Assembly: GCF_905220365.1 (NCBI RefSeq)
Contig: NC_061131.1
Location: 2,666,001 to 2,730,000 of the forward strand
DNA: 64,000 nt
Direction: 5' to 3'
Source: Vanessa cardui
Lineage: Eukaryota > Arthropoda > Insecta > Lepidoptera > Nymphalidae
The position numbers and the translations under genes are program-made. Each line of letters begins with the position of its first letter. The first letter of the stretch is position 1. Below the pieces are notes generated by a model. It did no database searches, was not told the origin of the DNA, and was given only the letters and a program-made list of their open reading frames with translations. This document shows, in pieces, positions 9,370-21,534 of the stretch.

Positions 9370-10530
9370 TACCAGGGTAAGAAATAAACTGAAATCGTTT
9401 TCTTATATATGACTATGATATATAATACAAACAGACTTTAAGGTCTTTTAATATTTTTAAACGTTTGCTAGCATCGCCTACTTTATTTATTCTTATTTTA
9501 AGGCGTATAGGTTAACTCACAAAATAGTTACTAGCTCTGTGTAATCTTGATATATATAAACATAAAATTCTTTAAAGTATGTACGTACCTACGTCACAAT
9601 TCCTAGAGAAATCGTTAATGTTATTGCATACATACAAAATATAATCAGAAATATACTAAGAAACGACAGTCAATATTTTAATTACTTTACATTTTTTAAT
9701 GAAACTGCGTCCCTGGTTACATATCGCGAAAATAGCCCTTTTCTGCAACACAAAGATCGTATTGATATCGGTTGCATTAGCACAGAATACAAAAGGGCTC
9801 TTTGCTGTGAAAGTCAAAACAAAGGAGTCGAGTCATACACGTCAGTCAACAATCTAATTTTCTTAACCTAGAATTCAGTAATCCTAGAATTTAGATCAAG
9901 ATGCTGCTTCGAAGTAAAAACATGTAGGCACATAAAAATGCTGTAAATCAACGAAAAGATAACATAAAAGACTCAGACAACGCGCCGGTGACGATTTGAA
10001 TGTAAGAATAAAAATAATAGAGTTACTAACAAAAGTGTAAAACTTCGATTGTAAACAATTTATTGGATAACTATTGTTTTCTGTATGAGTAATAATAATA
10101 ATATATTCTGATAAAAATAGCGCCGGATATCGGCAACATTATATCTTTAGTGACATCATATATTTGACACGGAAACGCTATTACGATTCCATATATAATT
10201 TTCATAGAATCATTCAGGCTTAAGTACCAAACGCCTAAAACGAACAATCAATTGAATGTACATGTAAATTAATTTCATTATGAAAAGGCCCCAAGCAAAT
10301 GAGACTCGCGATAAGGATATACTTTACTCTATAGATTCTCATGAAAGGAAATATTATAAACTAATATTATACAGAATGCGCTGTCAAACAAGGGATGGAA
10401 GGTTTACTGCTACGTTTCTTCTAGTAGTCATAGCCAATAAATTCACGATGAATTGCGATTGTATAAGAAGAAAATCGGAATTCGTCGCAGAATACGAGCA
10501 TTAAACGTCATAAGGTAATTTTTTTTTATG
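9370..10530. other. AT-rich, no supportable gene
   Basis: No SINE, TIR or exon signal seen. The open frame at 10280-10504 starts at a good ATG but has no recognisable domain. Confidence 0.45.
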
Positions 10531-10532
10531 GT

Positions 10533-10803
10533 TTAGGTTGGAGGACGTTCATATGTGCTACCTGATGGTAAGTGGTCACCATCACCCATAGACAATGAAG
10601 CTGTAAGAAATATTAACTATTCCTTACATCGTCAATGTGCCACCGACCTTGGGAATTAAGATGTTATGTCCCTTGTGCCTGTAGTTTAACACAACAATAC
10701 TGAGTACTGTTATTTGGCGGTAGAATAACTAATGAGGGGGTGGTACCTACCGAGACGGGCTTGCACAAAGCCCTACAACCAAGTGATACACGAAGACAAT
10801 TCT
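10533..10803 (+). repeat. Repeat-B, nearly full length
   Basis: Reads GGTTGGAGGACGTTCATATG, ACCTGATGGTAAGTGGTCAC and on to ACGGGCTTGCACAAAGCCC. An internal segment between TGCCTGTAGTTTA and ACACAACAATACTG is missing. Confidence 0.88.
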
Positions 10804-11303
10804 TACAGAATCGTATGGTTGAATAGAAAATACAAAGTTTAAGGAGAAGGATTAACTGGAGGTCGGGTAACTCATCTAGATGGATCTGTTGCAAACACTC
10901 AAGGAAAACATTTTAAAAATAAAGTTCATTTTGGCTCAACACCTTAGAAGATACTTATTTTATTAGCAACAATATTGAGATTGAAATAATTGAGTTGATC
11001 GCGCCGTTAGAGTTGCTATTTTCTTGTGTCGTTGGAAAGATCTCTTTTAATATTACCATTATATAGTGTTTGTAACAAATACGTATCCTGATTTACAATA
11101 TAGCTAATTAACATGGGTCGATAAGACCACCAACACCTTACTAACAAAGACTTATACCGAAAAGTTAGTAGTTTATCCTGTTGACGGGGATAATAATTCT
11201 CAAAGATTTAAATAAATGGCAAATCTGTTCAGATAGGAACCATCTACTCATTACATATTCTACCGCCAAACAGCAATATTTAGTATTAATATGTTCTTGT
11301 TTG

Positions 11304-11611
11304 TAAAGTAAAAAAGTAAAGTCAACCTGTACATTACCCACTGCTGAGATAAGGCCTCCACTTCCATTAAGGAGAGGGTTTGGAACATTCCACCACGCTG
11401 TTCCAATGCGGGTTGGTGGAATGCACATGTGGCAGGATTTCGATGAAATTAGACACATGCAGGTTTCCTCACGATGTTTTCCTTCACCGCCGAGCACGAG
11501 ATGAATTATAAACACAAATTAAGCACATATATTTAGTGGTGCTTGCCTGGGCTTCAATCCGCAATCATCGGTTAAGATGCACGCGTTCTAAACACTGGGC
11601 CATCTCAGCTC
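11304..11611 (-). repeat. SINE-A, full length, TAC-type tail
   Basis: Reverse copy with tail AGTAAAAAAGTAAAGTCAAC at the low end and head GGGCCATCTCAGCTC at the high end. Flanked by GTTCTTGTTTG (11293-11303) and GTTCTTATTTG (11612-11622), a target duplication with one mismatch. Confidence 0.9.
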
Positions 11612-11631
11612 GTTCTTATTTGAAGGGTGGT

Positions 11632-11785
11632 TAAACCGGTGACAGGCAGAAGGACATAGTATCTTAGTTTCCAAGGTTGGTGGCACATCGATGTAGAGAT
11701 TGGTTAATTATTCTTACAGCACAAATATCTATGGTCCGTGGATACCGCTTACCATCAGGTAAGCCGTTCGTCCAGCAAAACTGAT
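11632..11785 (-). repeat. Repeat-B fragment
   Basis: Contains ATCTTAGTTTCCAAGGTTGG, TGGCACATCGATG and GCTTACCATCAGGTAAG, the reverse-oriented 5' part of Repeat-B. Confidence 0.8.
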
Positions 11786-11808
11786 ATGTTAAAAAAAAGA
11801 CTAAACTA

Positions 11809-11944
11809 AACAACAACAACAGCCAGTAAATTTCCTACTGCTGGGCCTCATTTTGAGGAGAAAATTCATTGATGCTTGTCTGGGTTTGAAACCGCAATCA
11901 TTGGTTAAGATGTAAGTTCTAACCACTGGGCTATATCGGCTCAC
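11809..11944 (-). repeat. SINE-A, internally deleted, (TTG)n tail
   Basis: Tail ACAACAACAACAGCCAGTAA and head GGGCTATATCGGCTC are present, but about 160 bp of the body is missing between GAGGAGAAAAT and TTCATTGATGCTTGTCTGGG. Confidence 0.85.
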
Positions 11945-12334
11945 AAAACGGTATCCGCAAACTAAACGGAGTGTAATAATTACACATAGAATATTGAATA
12001 GCTCCTTTGATTGAGAGAGCCGCGATACCTACTCGAGATTTATAATGTATCACGTAGTCAAATTAATGAGCCTCCAAGAATAGCACTCGCTACGAACGTA
12101 GTTAACATAATTGTCAATGTACAATAATTATTATTGTTTTATATTCGAAACAATTTAGTCACTGTTTCGTTTTACACAATACGTGAATTTTATTATTTTC
12201 GGAAAACGACTCTATTTCGCCTTCATTAGCATCAACGCCCTTAGCCTCGATAAAATTGGAGTGTCTGTTTGTAATATTAAAATAATCACTATTTACTAAA
12301 TGCATATGTATGCATACATGTTACATATATCCAA

Positions 12335-12490
12335 ATAGATATATTAGAATTTTTGTTTGTCTCTCTGCTTGTCTATTTGCTCCGCCTAATATATGGAATA
12401 GCTGGATCGATTTTGACGGGACTTTCACTGACATAGCCTATGTGATAAGGAGTAACTTAGGCTACAACAATATATACAATTATACAGAAG
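12335..12490 (+). repeat. H2-type repeat fragment
   Basis: Contains TGGAATAGCTGGATCGATTT, GACGGGACTTTCACTGACAT and AAGGAGTAACTTAGGCTAC, the core of a repeat seen at six places in the window. Confidence 0.6.
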
Positions 12491-12559
12491 TATACTCTAC
12501 TACAACCATGATAGAAAAAAAGCCAAATAAACAAAATTTGACAGCAAAATGACGCGATA

Positions 12560-13220
12560 TTATTGGTCGAGGGCTTGATTCGTCATAACATTCACTATGG
12601 ATTTGCGAAAAAGTGGCGCTGTGACGTCGACGAAACTGTTATCGTAATTTTGGAAGTATATAAATAAAGATACATTTCAATATAGCTGAGTTCTTAGAAA
12701 ATTGCATGAAACACGTGAGTTGTAAGGTTTGTTTACATTTTTTCCTACTTCCATTGGAATAGTATGAAGGAATTAAAATATCATTTTCACTTAACATATT
12801 ACTCTTTATTAAAGTAGCTATTTGCCTTTTATATTTAAGTACAAGTCATTATTAACTGCGTAGGTATAATAGTATCGTCTGTCAATTTCAATCTAAAAAT
12901 AATTTAGTAATCGCCTTCGAGTGGCAGACTAAAACGATTCGTATAATTTAAGTAAAAGAAAAATTGGAAAAGTTGCGCATAAATTGCGGATAGTACTTTT
13001 TACTTAAATTTGTATTCAATGAAAATCTAACAGAACAACATCAGCTAGTGTATTTGACACTACTAGGCGGTACTAATGAAGTCTTAGCCTTAAGCTTCTA
13101 CGAGTCAAATAATATAGAGTTATAAGTATATTAATATTCCGTATCTTTATCGAGTTATCCTAATTATGGAACTAAAAATTAAATGTATTTTTATATCGAA
13201 TTTCCAACGATGATTTTATA
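12560..13220. other. AT-rich, nothing recognised
   Basis: No exon, repeat family or strong inverted repeat found, apart from an ordinary AT-rich background. Confidence 0.4.
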
Positions 13221-13221
13221 T

Positions 13222-13449
13222 ACAACAACAACAACAACAGCCTGTAAATTCCCACTGCTGGGCTAAAGGCCTCCTCTCCCTTTAAGGAGAAGGTTTGGAA
13301 CATTTTCCACCACGCTGTTCCAATGCGGGTTGGTGGCATACACATATGGCAGAATTTCTATGAAATTTGTCACATGCAGGTTTCCTCACGATGTTTTCCT
13401 TCAGCGGCGCTTGCCTGGGTTTGAACCCGCAATCATCGGTTAAGATGCA
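13222..13449 (-). repeat. SINE-A, head truncated, internal deletion
   Basis: (TTG)n tail as ACAACAACAACAACAGCC at the low end. The copy stops at GGTTAAGATGCA, losing the A-box part of the tRNA-like head, and lacks about 45 bp between TTTTCCTTCA and GCGGCGCTTGCC. Confidence 0.88.
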
Positions 13450-14550
13450 ATTTTTTAATGTCTTGATTCGTTATTTCGAACAAATTTAGATAGAGAACTA
13501 TTTACATATGAACGACATAATATCGACGATCAATTTTATTTAACGGTGTATTTTAGCAAATTGATATCGCAAATAGCACAAAGGTCGTCTTCGACCATGT
13601 TGCGTAACGTACATAAACTCTTTATAAGATTTTCATTACAACTGCTTAATCAGGATACGTTCCTTTGTTTTATATAACCGTTACAAATCAAAATTAGAAC
13701 GATCTGAATTTGATATAAATATACTGTTCCATTAATAATTTAACACTGGTGACAATATATTGGAAACAAAATCAAAATTAAAAAAAAAAAAACTTTGCGA
13801 CGCTAATTTACTGAAAAAAAAAACATTCCATTGTTTCAGTGTTCTAATAAGGATTCCTTTATGATTTAGAACCGACCACAGACAATCAGATATAATATTC
13901 GACAAAATAAAAAATCATAAATCAGCTTTTAAAAAATACGATATTATTAAATGTCATCATTAAACGAATAATTTAAATTATGTTATTACACGACGTAGAT
14001 TACATTTTACACCCAATTTTTTTTTTAATTTTCAGCTCAATTACATGATTTCAAATTCAGTTACAGGATTTGATATAATCAAGCGATGAATTTATATAAA
14101 ACCTTTTAACATAAATATACTTTTACGAAAACGCACTAAATCATTCACTTCCTGTTTTCTATTAGAAATGAAACTACGTGGAACAAAGAAAGTACAAGAA
14201 AAAAATAATCATGGATATATTTAGAAAAAAAATCACTATTTTGTTACGTAAGGCAATCATTATATATTTTATATCCCCCTTTTTAGCCCTTTAATACACT
14301 TACGAAGCAATAAACACAATATGACGTTATTACATAACTCCTATTAAATGTTACAGATATTATATACTAAAAATGGAAATAAATCATATGTGACTATAAT
14401 ATACTGATCTAGGTTTTATATCATAAAAATATAATCAATTTGACTAAGCAATTTAATACACAAAAGGGTTAGTAATATAAAGTTGATAATATTGATTCGT
14501 AAGTAAATACTTTGAATGAAAAAGATACTTTACTTAATTAAATAACATCA
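13450..14550. other. AT-rich, nothing recognised
   Basis: Very AT-rich with several A or T runs. No exon or known repeat seen. Confidence 0.4.
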
Positions 14551-14554
14551 TACC

Positions 14555-14923
14555 TAAAACGGTCATTCTCGGAGCACAATCACTGAATTAAACTTTGGTG
14601 AATTAATCCTTACAACGAACGCGACCGCTTCGTTCGGGATGTAGCATACATGTGACCTCGAACGGGTGGTACACCCCCAGCTGAGAGGGAGAGTGGGCGA
14701 GTGGGAGGGATGAAGGCCGTGACGTCACGCGGTCGACGAACCTCGGAAGTAGGTCATGGGATCACAGGTCGATCTGCCAGGTTTGAAAGCATTTCCGATG
14801 TCGTTCTCTTGTGATTTGTGCGACAGTGAAATCGTTGTTTGATTTTTACGTTCGGAATGACAATTACAGTATTGATTTGTTCAATGAAGACTTAAAATTT
14901 ATATTTAATAATTTTAAAAAGAC
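14555..14923. promoter_or_regulatory. Candidate promoter island with CRE, possibly bidirectional
   Basis: A GC-rich patch in AT-rich DNA contains a consensus CRE TGACGTCA at 14720-14727 and GCGGTCGACG next to it. A consensus donor GTAAGT (14924) on the plus strand could end a non-coding first exon. On the minus strand TTTTAG|GTATGA (donor at 14553) could end a 5' UTR exon for GDAP2, whose start-codon exon needs an upstream exon. No TATA box is obvious. Promoter activity, transcription start and gene assignment are inference. Confidence 0.4.
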
Positions 14924-15004
14924 GTAAGTACGCATCGTATGGTTATGAGTTTCGTAGTAGAAACATATTATGATAAATGTGAGGCGGAAGATCATAAAGT
15001 CTTA

Positions 15005-15072
15005 GGATTTGAACCCGAGTCGGGTCAATAAAAATTATTGGATTTTTCTGCCAAGAATTTTCAGTAGCAGTT
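15005..15072 (-). repeat. SINE-D fragment
   Basis: GGATTTGAACCCGAGTCGGG followed by TTATTGGATTTTTCTGCC resembles the tRNA-like B-box region and following body of SINE-D. Confidence 0.5.
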
Positions 15073-15074
15073 CG

Positions 15075-16150
15075 GAATGAGGATGTTCGCTATACGTTCT
15101 CGTGTCTCGGAAAGCAAGCAGTCGCCATTTATTCCATGTAATCAGAATCACGCTTGCGTTTCGGTTCAGTGGGTGAGCGAGCGAGTGTAATTACAGAAAC
15201 AAATAACAAACCAACTTAGATTCCGTTCGAGTAACTTTCAAGGGAGTAAAAATATGGTGTTCACTCGTAGCAGGGCAATTCCACTAATAAATTGTCAGTT
15301 TAATGCGGACAAAATGAAACCTTATCATCACTGTTCAGCGATTTTCTATTGCAGTCCGGTCGATATCGGATCGATGTATATATAATAGGTATGGTATAAT
15401 AACTTATATGAAGTAGTAGAATTGTCCCTCATGATTGAGCTGAATTTTCAAGAGGAATAGTCGAAGCTTAATCGGAAAAGAATCGGTAACGCATTCAAAC
15501 GTTATATGTAAGTTTATATAAGTAGACCAATTTATGTGAATAAGCAAAGAAAGAAATCAAGTACATATTTCTTCTTTCTCAAACATTGTACTTGTATGAA
15601 TTTTATTCGAACGATGTCGAGACGAACCACTAGTGCATTTAATTACTTGTAAACTTTGAAAAGTCAGTCGAATCAAATGAAATTATCAGAAAGGCTTAAG
15701 CGCCGTAATGCTATTTTTAGGAAATGAGGTTAACACATGTCACCTTAAACCTCAATTCGCAAAATCACCTTTTAGCACTTAAGGGGTGTATTTCTTTACA
15801 CTGACGGAATTATTTTAGTGGACACATATTTCGCAGCGTAGTTTGAGACGGCATATTTGCTTCAACGTAACTTTAGAGTAGATTGAACTAGTATCTCATC
15901 TAAGTCTATGACCAGAGGACGACGGAGACAGTAATCTAAGTTTAAAATATCTTGCAATTTGAATGCAGGTACGGTACTAATGCAATTGTTTCTAGCGATC
16001 ACGTAGGCGTTATGACTAATGACAGCTAGTTTAAACTTACAAGGATATCCATAACACTATTTATTACACAATATCATGAGTTATTATATCTTTGTAGAAT
16101 AATGTAACTATATATAACTTCATATAATATATAAAACATTAAAATGTATT
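15075..16150. other. No supportable gene
   Basis: Moderately AT-rich sequence without recognisable exons or repeats. GAGCGAGCGAGTG near 15175 is a short low-complexity patch. Confidence 0.4.
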
Positions 16151-16156
16151 TTAATG

Positions 16157-16454
16157 GAGACGAGATGGCCCAGTGGTTAGAGCACGTAAATCATAACTGA
16201 TTGCGGTTTCAAACCATAGTTTGTTTTTTGTGCTTAATTTGAAATCTGAATTTTCATTTGCTTAATTTTCATTTATAATTCATCACGTGCTCTGAAGCTC
16301 GTGCGTTGAAAGAAAAAATATTTGGAAACCTACATGAGTCTAATTTGGATCGCATTTGAGCAACGTGTTGGAATACGCTCCTAAACTTTTCTTCGAAGGG
16401 AGAGAAAGCCACAGTCCGCAGTGGGAAATTTACAGGCTGTACATGTTGTTGTAC
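16157..16454 (+). repeat. SINE-A, diverged
   Basis: Head ACGAGATGGCCCAGTGGTTA is intact. The body is diverged (GAAACCTACATGAGTCTAAT, CAGTGGGAAATTTACAGG) and the tail is ACATGTTGTTGTAC. Confidence 0.85.
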
Positions 16455-16499
16455 TTTACATATAAAATATTATATTATTATGTTTATTTTTATTACGTG

Positions 16500-16655
16500 C
16501 TTTGTGACCGACTGGGTAGGTACCAATCGTCATACATTCTACCGCCGGACGTCATAATTAACATCTTGGTTCCAAGGTTGGTGGTGCATTGGTAATTTGA
16601 AGAATGATTAATCTATCTTACAGTACTGACGTCTATGCAATCGTGACCATTTATA
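16500..16655 (-). repeat. Repeat-B, internally deleted
   Basis: CCGACTGGGTAGGTACCAAT and TTGGTTCCAAGGTTGGTGG in reverse orientation. The section between ATTCTACCGCCGGACG and AACATCTTGGTTCC is shortened. Confidence 0.75.
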
Positions 16656-17444
16656 ATCAAGTGTCCCAATTGCTAGTCCGCTTACATATGACATAAAGAT
16701 ATAGAAATTTTTGTGTGAGTATTTTTTTAGTATATCGGAATATATGCAAATACAGAATCGAGCTGAGTATTGCCGCATTAAATTGCTTTGTAACGTTAAG
16801 TTTTATTTGTAATTTTTCCTTGTTTTGAAATGCAAACATTTTTAATTGCATTTTTTAAAATTTCTTTTGTAATTCTATTTAAATACAACTGCATTTATTC
16901 TTTATAACACTGCAACTTTTGAATCATTTATTGAAGTGATAACTTCTTATGGGAGGGTAAACCAGTTTGTTACGTAACGCGTTACGTTGTCTGTTAATTT
17001 TTGACATATAAATAAATATTAAATAGTTCAACTTAGATTTGTTCAAGTCACTAGCACAGTTCCGAGAGGCACACGGCAATTTCACGATAATCAATACCCA
17101 ATTCAAAAAGCCTAGCGAACTCTAAAAGAGACGTTAAAGTGTTCAAGTATATGCGGAAACATGATACACCAACCGTCCCCCCTATAATCCAATTTGACAT
17201 TTCGAAACGACCGGAGATGGAATATATTTGATAAGATATACCTGAAGCAGTCATATCTCTATAAGCTAATCGTTATTATCGCAACGTACATTTGCACCCA
17301 TCGTTTAGCCACAAATCCGTAATATATGTACATACATCTAAGTAGTAGACATATATATATACATAATACAGGCTTATTATAATATGCAAATAAAATAGTA
17401 ACCGATTCTTTTTATCTATCAGAATCTGTGTGACATCATTTCGC

Positions 17445-17792
17445 ATCTCACTCGTGAAATCTTAAGAACCAATTTACGCAGACACATCATATTGATACGT
17501 GTTTCGTAAATGTGAATGAAACGTATCAAAATAATGTGTCAGCGTAAGTCGGTTGTACACAACATAATATTCACTAAAGACATCTCGCGCTCGTTTTCAG
17601 AAGTGAGTTTCGAGTTTTGTTTTGCAAAACAGCTGTACTTAAGTATTGTCTGTTTGTGAACAAGAAGCGTATCTGTATTCTGTAAGAATAAAATCGATAT
17701 ACCGCCGAAAACTCTCATAAGCGACAATGACTATAATAATTATAATATATCAAAACATACACGCTGAAGTATTAAAGATTCACGAGTGAGAT
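17445..17792. mobile_element. MITE-like element with internal hairpin
   Basis: Perfect 14 bp inverted ends ATCTCACTCGTGAA (17445-17458) and TTCACGAGTGAGAT (17779-17792) enclose 348 bp. Inside lies a long hairpin: arms 17474-17505 and 17518-17547 with a 12-base loop. No convincing target duplication was found, so mobility is inferred. Confidence 0.5.
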
Positions 17793-18114
17793 TAAAATAT
17801 TTCCTTACAGAATAGTCTTAGCGTCTACAAAAAGAATTGATCTTTTGTTTCGATGTAATAACGCATGACCTTATTTACGTCTCGATATGCGCCAACGCAG
17901 ATCATAAACAATGACTGCACAATAAAGCTCTATTGTTGGAAACAAAATCACAATGGTTGGGTTTTAGAGATAATCCCATTTCACAATACTTACAGACATG
18001 TTTACTATGATAAAGGCATAGATAAGATCAGAATGTAATTAGTATAGACGGCATTCGAGCCAATGAAAAACTGGTCCTCTTAATACATATACTCTTATTC
18101 TGTGAAGTCTACTA

Positions 18115-18255
18115 ACTTGGTGGTATAGCTTTTTCCAAGCCCATATTGCCATATGGACCCCCCCATTATATATTCTACCGTCAGTATTGTTGTGTTTCAG
18201 TTTAAAGGTGAGTGAGCCAGTGTAACTATTGGAACAAATGATATATATTAGGTGT
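18115..18255 (-). repeat. Repeat-B fragment
   Basis: ACTTGGTGGTATAGC, TATTCTACCGTCAGTATTG and GTGAGTGAGCCAGTGTAAC, the 3' half of Repeat-B reversed. Confidence 0.75.
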
Positions 18256-18259
18256 CAAA

Positions 18260-19280
18260 GTTGCATTGATGCTGTTATGGTTCATATTTCTCAGTGCTTA
18301 AGGATGATCTCTCAGGGTGGTGACTAATAACTTTCTTCAGAAGGTCCAAAGTCGTCATCGTCAAACTTCAAAGTAAAGGATGGAAGATACCGTCTCGTGC
18401 TTATAATGTAACATGGATTTTCCGTCTCAACAAAGACAATTCATCCTTCCTTATGTTATGTATTAGCTTCTTTCTCGGATATACTTTTATACCCATTATA
18501 AATAAGGATTATAAATCTTTACAAAATAGTATAATATATATAATCATTGTTATTAAAATAGTAAATAGTTACTGTAGTACGTACACATTACTGTATTCGT
18601 ACCACAATAAAGAAAGTCATTAGGTATTTGTAAAAGCCTAATCTTTTATGATTTAACTATCCTTACTCACACACTCTTTATACTTGAACACGTAAATACC
18701 TAATAGTATCGCATAAATTTGGTATTAGCTAACCGGATGGTACCAGATTCTGTGAAAATATATCTGAGAATTCTTAACAAAATATTAAGATTAGCTATCG
18801 TGCTTTCAACGGAACTAAAATGCACTGTTAACATTATACGAATCGTTTTAAATATGTCACCAATTCGTTATGGATACGCTTTAGGTCCAGCATATACGAT
18901 TTCAATCGTGCAACGTGAAATGTTACCAAGCAGTATTATCAAGTGTCTAATTATTCTACGCAGCCATTAAAAATCACCCTTGCGATCTGGAACTTAACTT
19001 GGAAGCTGAATGGTACACCTACTTAGAACAAGATTGCTTTAATTGCTTCACTATTTTTTTGTTGTTCTTTTCATTGTTGTGTTTTTTATTAATATATTTC
19101 CATAAATCCGAAATAACATTCTATAAATAACCCATTGCCCGGCTACGGGTTGTCATCTTTGATCTTTTTAGAACGCACGCTGTTTCCAATACGGGTTTGA
19201 CACATGGCAACTTGTCATCTGACACATGTCGGTAACCACTGAATACGATATTATCTTTTAACCTCGTAAGGTTGACGGTC
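18260..19280. other. No supportable gene
   Basis: The frame at 18719-18970 is open for 83 codons but shows no domain or splice context. Confidence 0.4.
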
Positions 19281-19289
19281 AAATGAGCG

Positions 19290-19715
19290 ACCTGATGGTA
19301 ATTGATTACCACTGCTGGTAGACATTAGCTCCGTTAGAAATTTTAACTGTTACTATGGTCGCCAATGCACCACCAACCTTCGAAACTAAAATGTATCTTG
19401 TGCTTGTAAATACACTGGCTCTTTCGACCTTTAAACATGAACACTATAATACTAAGTATTGTTGCTTGCATGAGCTGAAAAAATCGTGAGGAAACCTGCA
19501 TATATCTAATTTCATTGAAGCCACATGTTTATTCCACCAACCCACCCGCATTGGAACAGCGTGGTAGAATATTTTCCAAACTTTCTCTTGAAAGGCAGAG
19601 GAGGCTTTAGCCAGCAGTGACAAGTTTACAAGTTGTTGTCGTTGTTGTTTTATTGTTGCTTGAATGTATAATATATAATCAGTAACTTACACAGACGGAC
19701 CTGTACAATGCCTTA
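19290..19715 (+). repeat. Repeat-B interrupted by a SINE-A
   Basis: Reads GACCTGATGGTAATTGATTACC to AAGTATTGTTGCTTG, is interrupted at 19469-19650, and resumes as AATGTATAATATATAATCAG and ACAGACGGACCTGTACAATG. The resumed part is the expected 3' end of Repeat-B. Confidence 0.8.
19469..19650 (+). repeat. SINE-A, 5'-truncated, nested in Repeat-B
   Basis: Begins within the body (ATCGTGAGGAAACCTGCATA) and ends with a TTG-rich tail. The exact 12 bp TATTGTTGCTTG flanks it (19457-19468, 19651-19662). The head was lost at insertion. Confidence 0.9.
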
Positions 19716-20339
19716 AATTCAAGTAAAATACATAAAGTATATCAATTGAAAACAAAAATTAAGGACACTTAAACTCGGTCATCGGTTTGAATTCACTACC
19801 AACCACTGCACCATCTCGGCTTAAATGTTATTACTGTTTTTAAAGCCTTTATAGGTTGCCAACGCGATACAGCTAGAACAAAGACTGTAAGCAGTACGAT
19901 GTCATAAATACCCCATTCCATACTTAACGCGCACTCATATATTGTAGGTTATAATAATACTTCCTACTTTTGTTAACAATGGTACAATTTCAAAATAACT
20001 CAGACAATTCCTCCCACAACTTCTGCATTTTCCATTTCGTACATTAATTTAAGACTCAACAAGGAATGAAATTCCAATTGGAGAAGGATATAAAGTGAAA
20101 ATTACTTCGATTTATTTTTGTAATGAATGTAGTTTTGTAATTGATTGGTTTTTATATATGGTAAACTATCTGCCTGTTTCTAACTTCATCCGAGTGAAAT
20201 TAGAATTGTAGGTATTTCTCAATCTCGGTACCACCTCAATGGCCTTATTTAATCTACTGAAATTTACATAAAAAAACATAGATATCGCTTCCGAGGAGTT
20301 CAACTATGTTTGGAACTTATTTCTCAACTCATAAGTTTG

Positions 20340-21346
20340 CAAAATGAAATGAAATGAAATGAAATGAAATTTATTTGCAAGAATATGGTTACAAAGATCT
20401 TACAGTAATTATGTCCTTATCATATTCAACCGTTTTGGTATGCAAATATTATACTATATTACACTGAATCATGCAATCAAACTACACAATTGGAATAATT
20501 AAGGCAACCATAATGTCTTGAATAAAATATTTATACAATAAAAAAAATGTCAATATCTAATAAAAACTGAATATCAATCTAAACAATATTGGAATAAATA
20601 AACTTATGATTACACTGAATTGAAGAAATTAATATTTGTCATGCGGTAAAAGGGACTAAAAATTAATATTAACATTATATTTATCCATATATCCAATTCA
20701 TATTATATCTATATTGCAGTCTTAAAGAATTAGTATTTTTAATTATTTAAATATTGTTTTATGTCATAATAGCATTTTTCTAAAAGCCACAATTTTATCC
20801 TTATTTTGAATTTATTTATTGGTAAATTTTGTATTTCATCTGGTAACTTGTTGAAAATTTTAATTGCCATATAAAATGCATTATTTTTATAAATATTGAG
20901 GTAAGACCTAGGTACATAAATTTTATTGGGATATCTCTTAGATTTATTAACTTCTGAATTGAGCTGAAAATAATTGGGATATCTTTTGACAAAGATACAG
21001 ATTTCCTTTATATACAAACATGGCAATGGCAAAATCTTCAGTTCTTTAAATACTGGCTTGCAACTTTCGAGAGGTCCTATGCCGTAAATAGCTCTAATGC
21101 ACTTCTTTTGAACTCTAAATGCTCTTAAGATGTGAACAGAATTTCCCCAAATTATTAACCCATACGATAAAACTGATGCGACATATCCATGGTAAGCAGT
21201 TATAGCTGCTTCACGTGAAACTGTCAAACGTACACGTCTTAAAGCATATACAAATTTTTCCAACTTAGTACAAACATAGTCAATATGGTGATTCCAACTA
21301 CAGTTTGTATCGAACAAGACACCTAAAAATTTTGATACATTCGTTT
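20340..21346 (-). mobile_element. 5'-truncated LINE with (ATTTC)n-type tail
   Basis: The element's 3' end is the five-unit AAATG array at 20342-20369 (CATTT on the element strand). Above it come a non-coding 3' region and an open reverse-transcriptase C-terminus (20739-21317). The reading frame continues past 21317 as KFLGVLFDT before homology stops near 21346. No target duplication found. Confidence 0.82.
20739..21317 (-). pseudogene. Non-LTR reverse transcriptase, C-terminal fragment
   Basis: 192 codons without a stop but without a proper ATG, so this is a 5'-truncated remnant. Motifs of the post-catalytic thumb region of jockey/CR1-type elements are visible: HHIDYVCTKLEKFVYALRRV, AAITAYHGYVASVLSYGLIIWGN cut into its two halves, RAIYGIGPLESCKPVF, LPLPCLYIKEICIFVK, and FNKLPDEIQNLPINKFK near the end. 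The YADD catalytic motif and endonuclease are missing. The intact frame suggests a fairly young insertion. Clade (jockey or CR1) is from memory. Confidence 0.82.
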
Positions 21347-21534
21347 AAATTCGTGCAAGTTTTTTTTTTGTTTTACTATATGTATATAAAAATGGGTTGA
21401 TTTAATATTCATTCTATTTTATTTATCTATTGCAAATGAACTAAACTGAAAACTGCACTTATTGTTACAATTTTAATCAACGCTTACATGCGATTCTTTG
21501 TTTCTTAATTACAATAGTTCACTCATCCTTCAAA

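Noticed and set aside
10280..10504. 74-codon plus-strand frame with a good ATG
   Set aside because: No recognisable motif, no splice or promoter context, and length expected by chance in a 64 kb window.
18300..18420. Acidic stretch (FDDDDFGPSEESY) on the minus strand as a coding exon
   Set aside because: The frame is short, ends at a stop soon after, and has no clear acceptor or donor.
18719..18970. 83-codon plus-strand frame
   Set aside because: No domain and no supporting neighbour.
20342..20369. AAATG array as an independent microsatellite or CRISPR-like repeat
   Set aside because: It is the 3' tail of the adjacent LINE. There are no spacers and the organism is a eukaryote.
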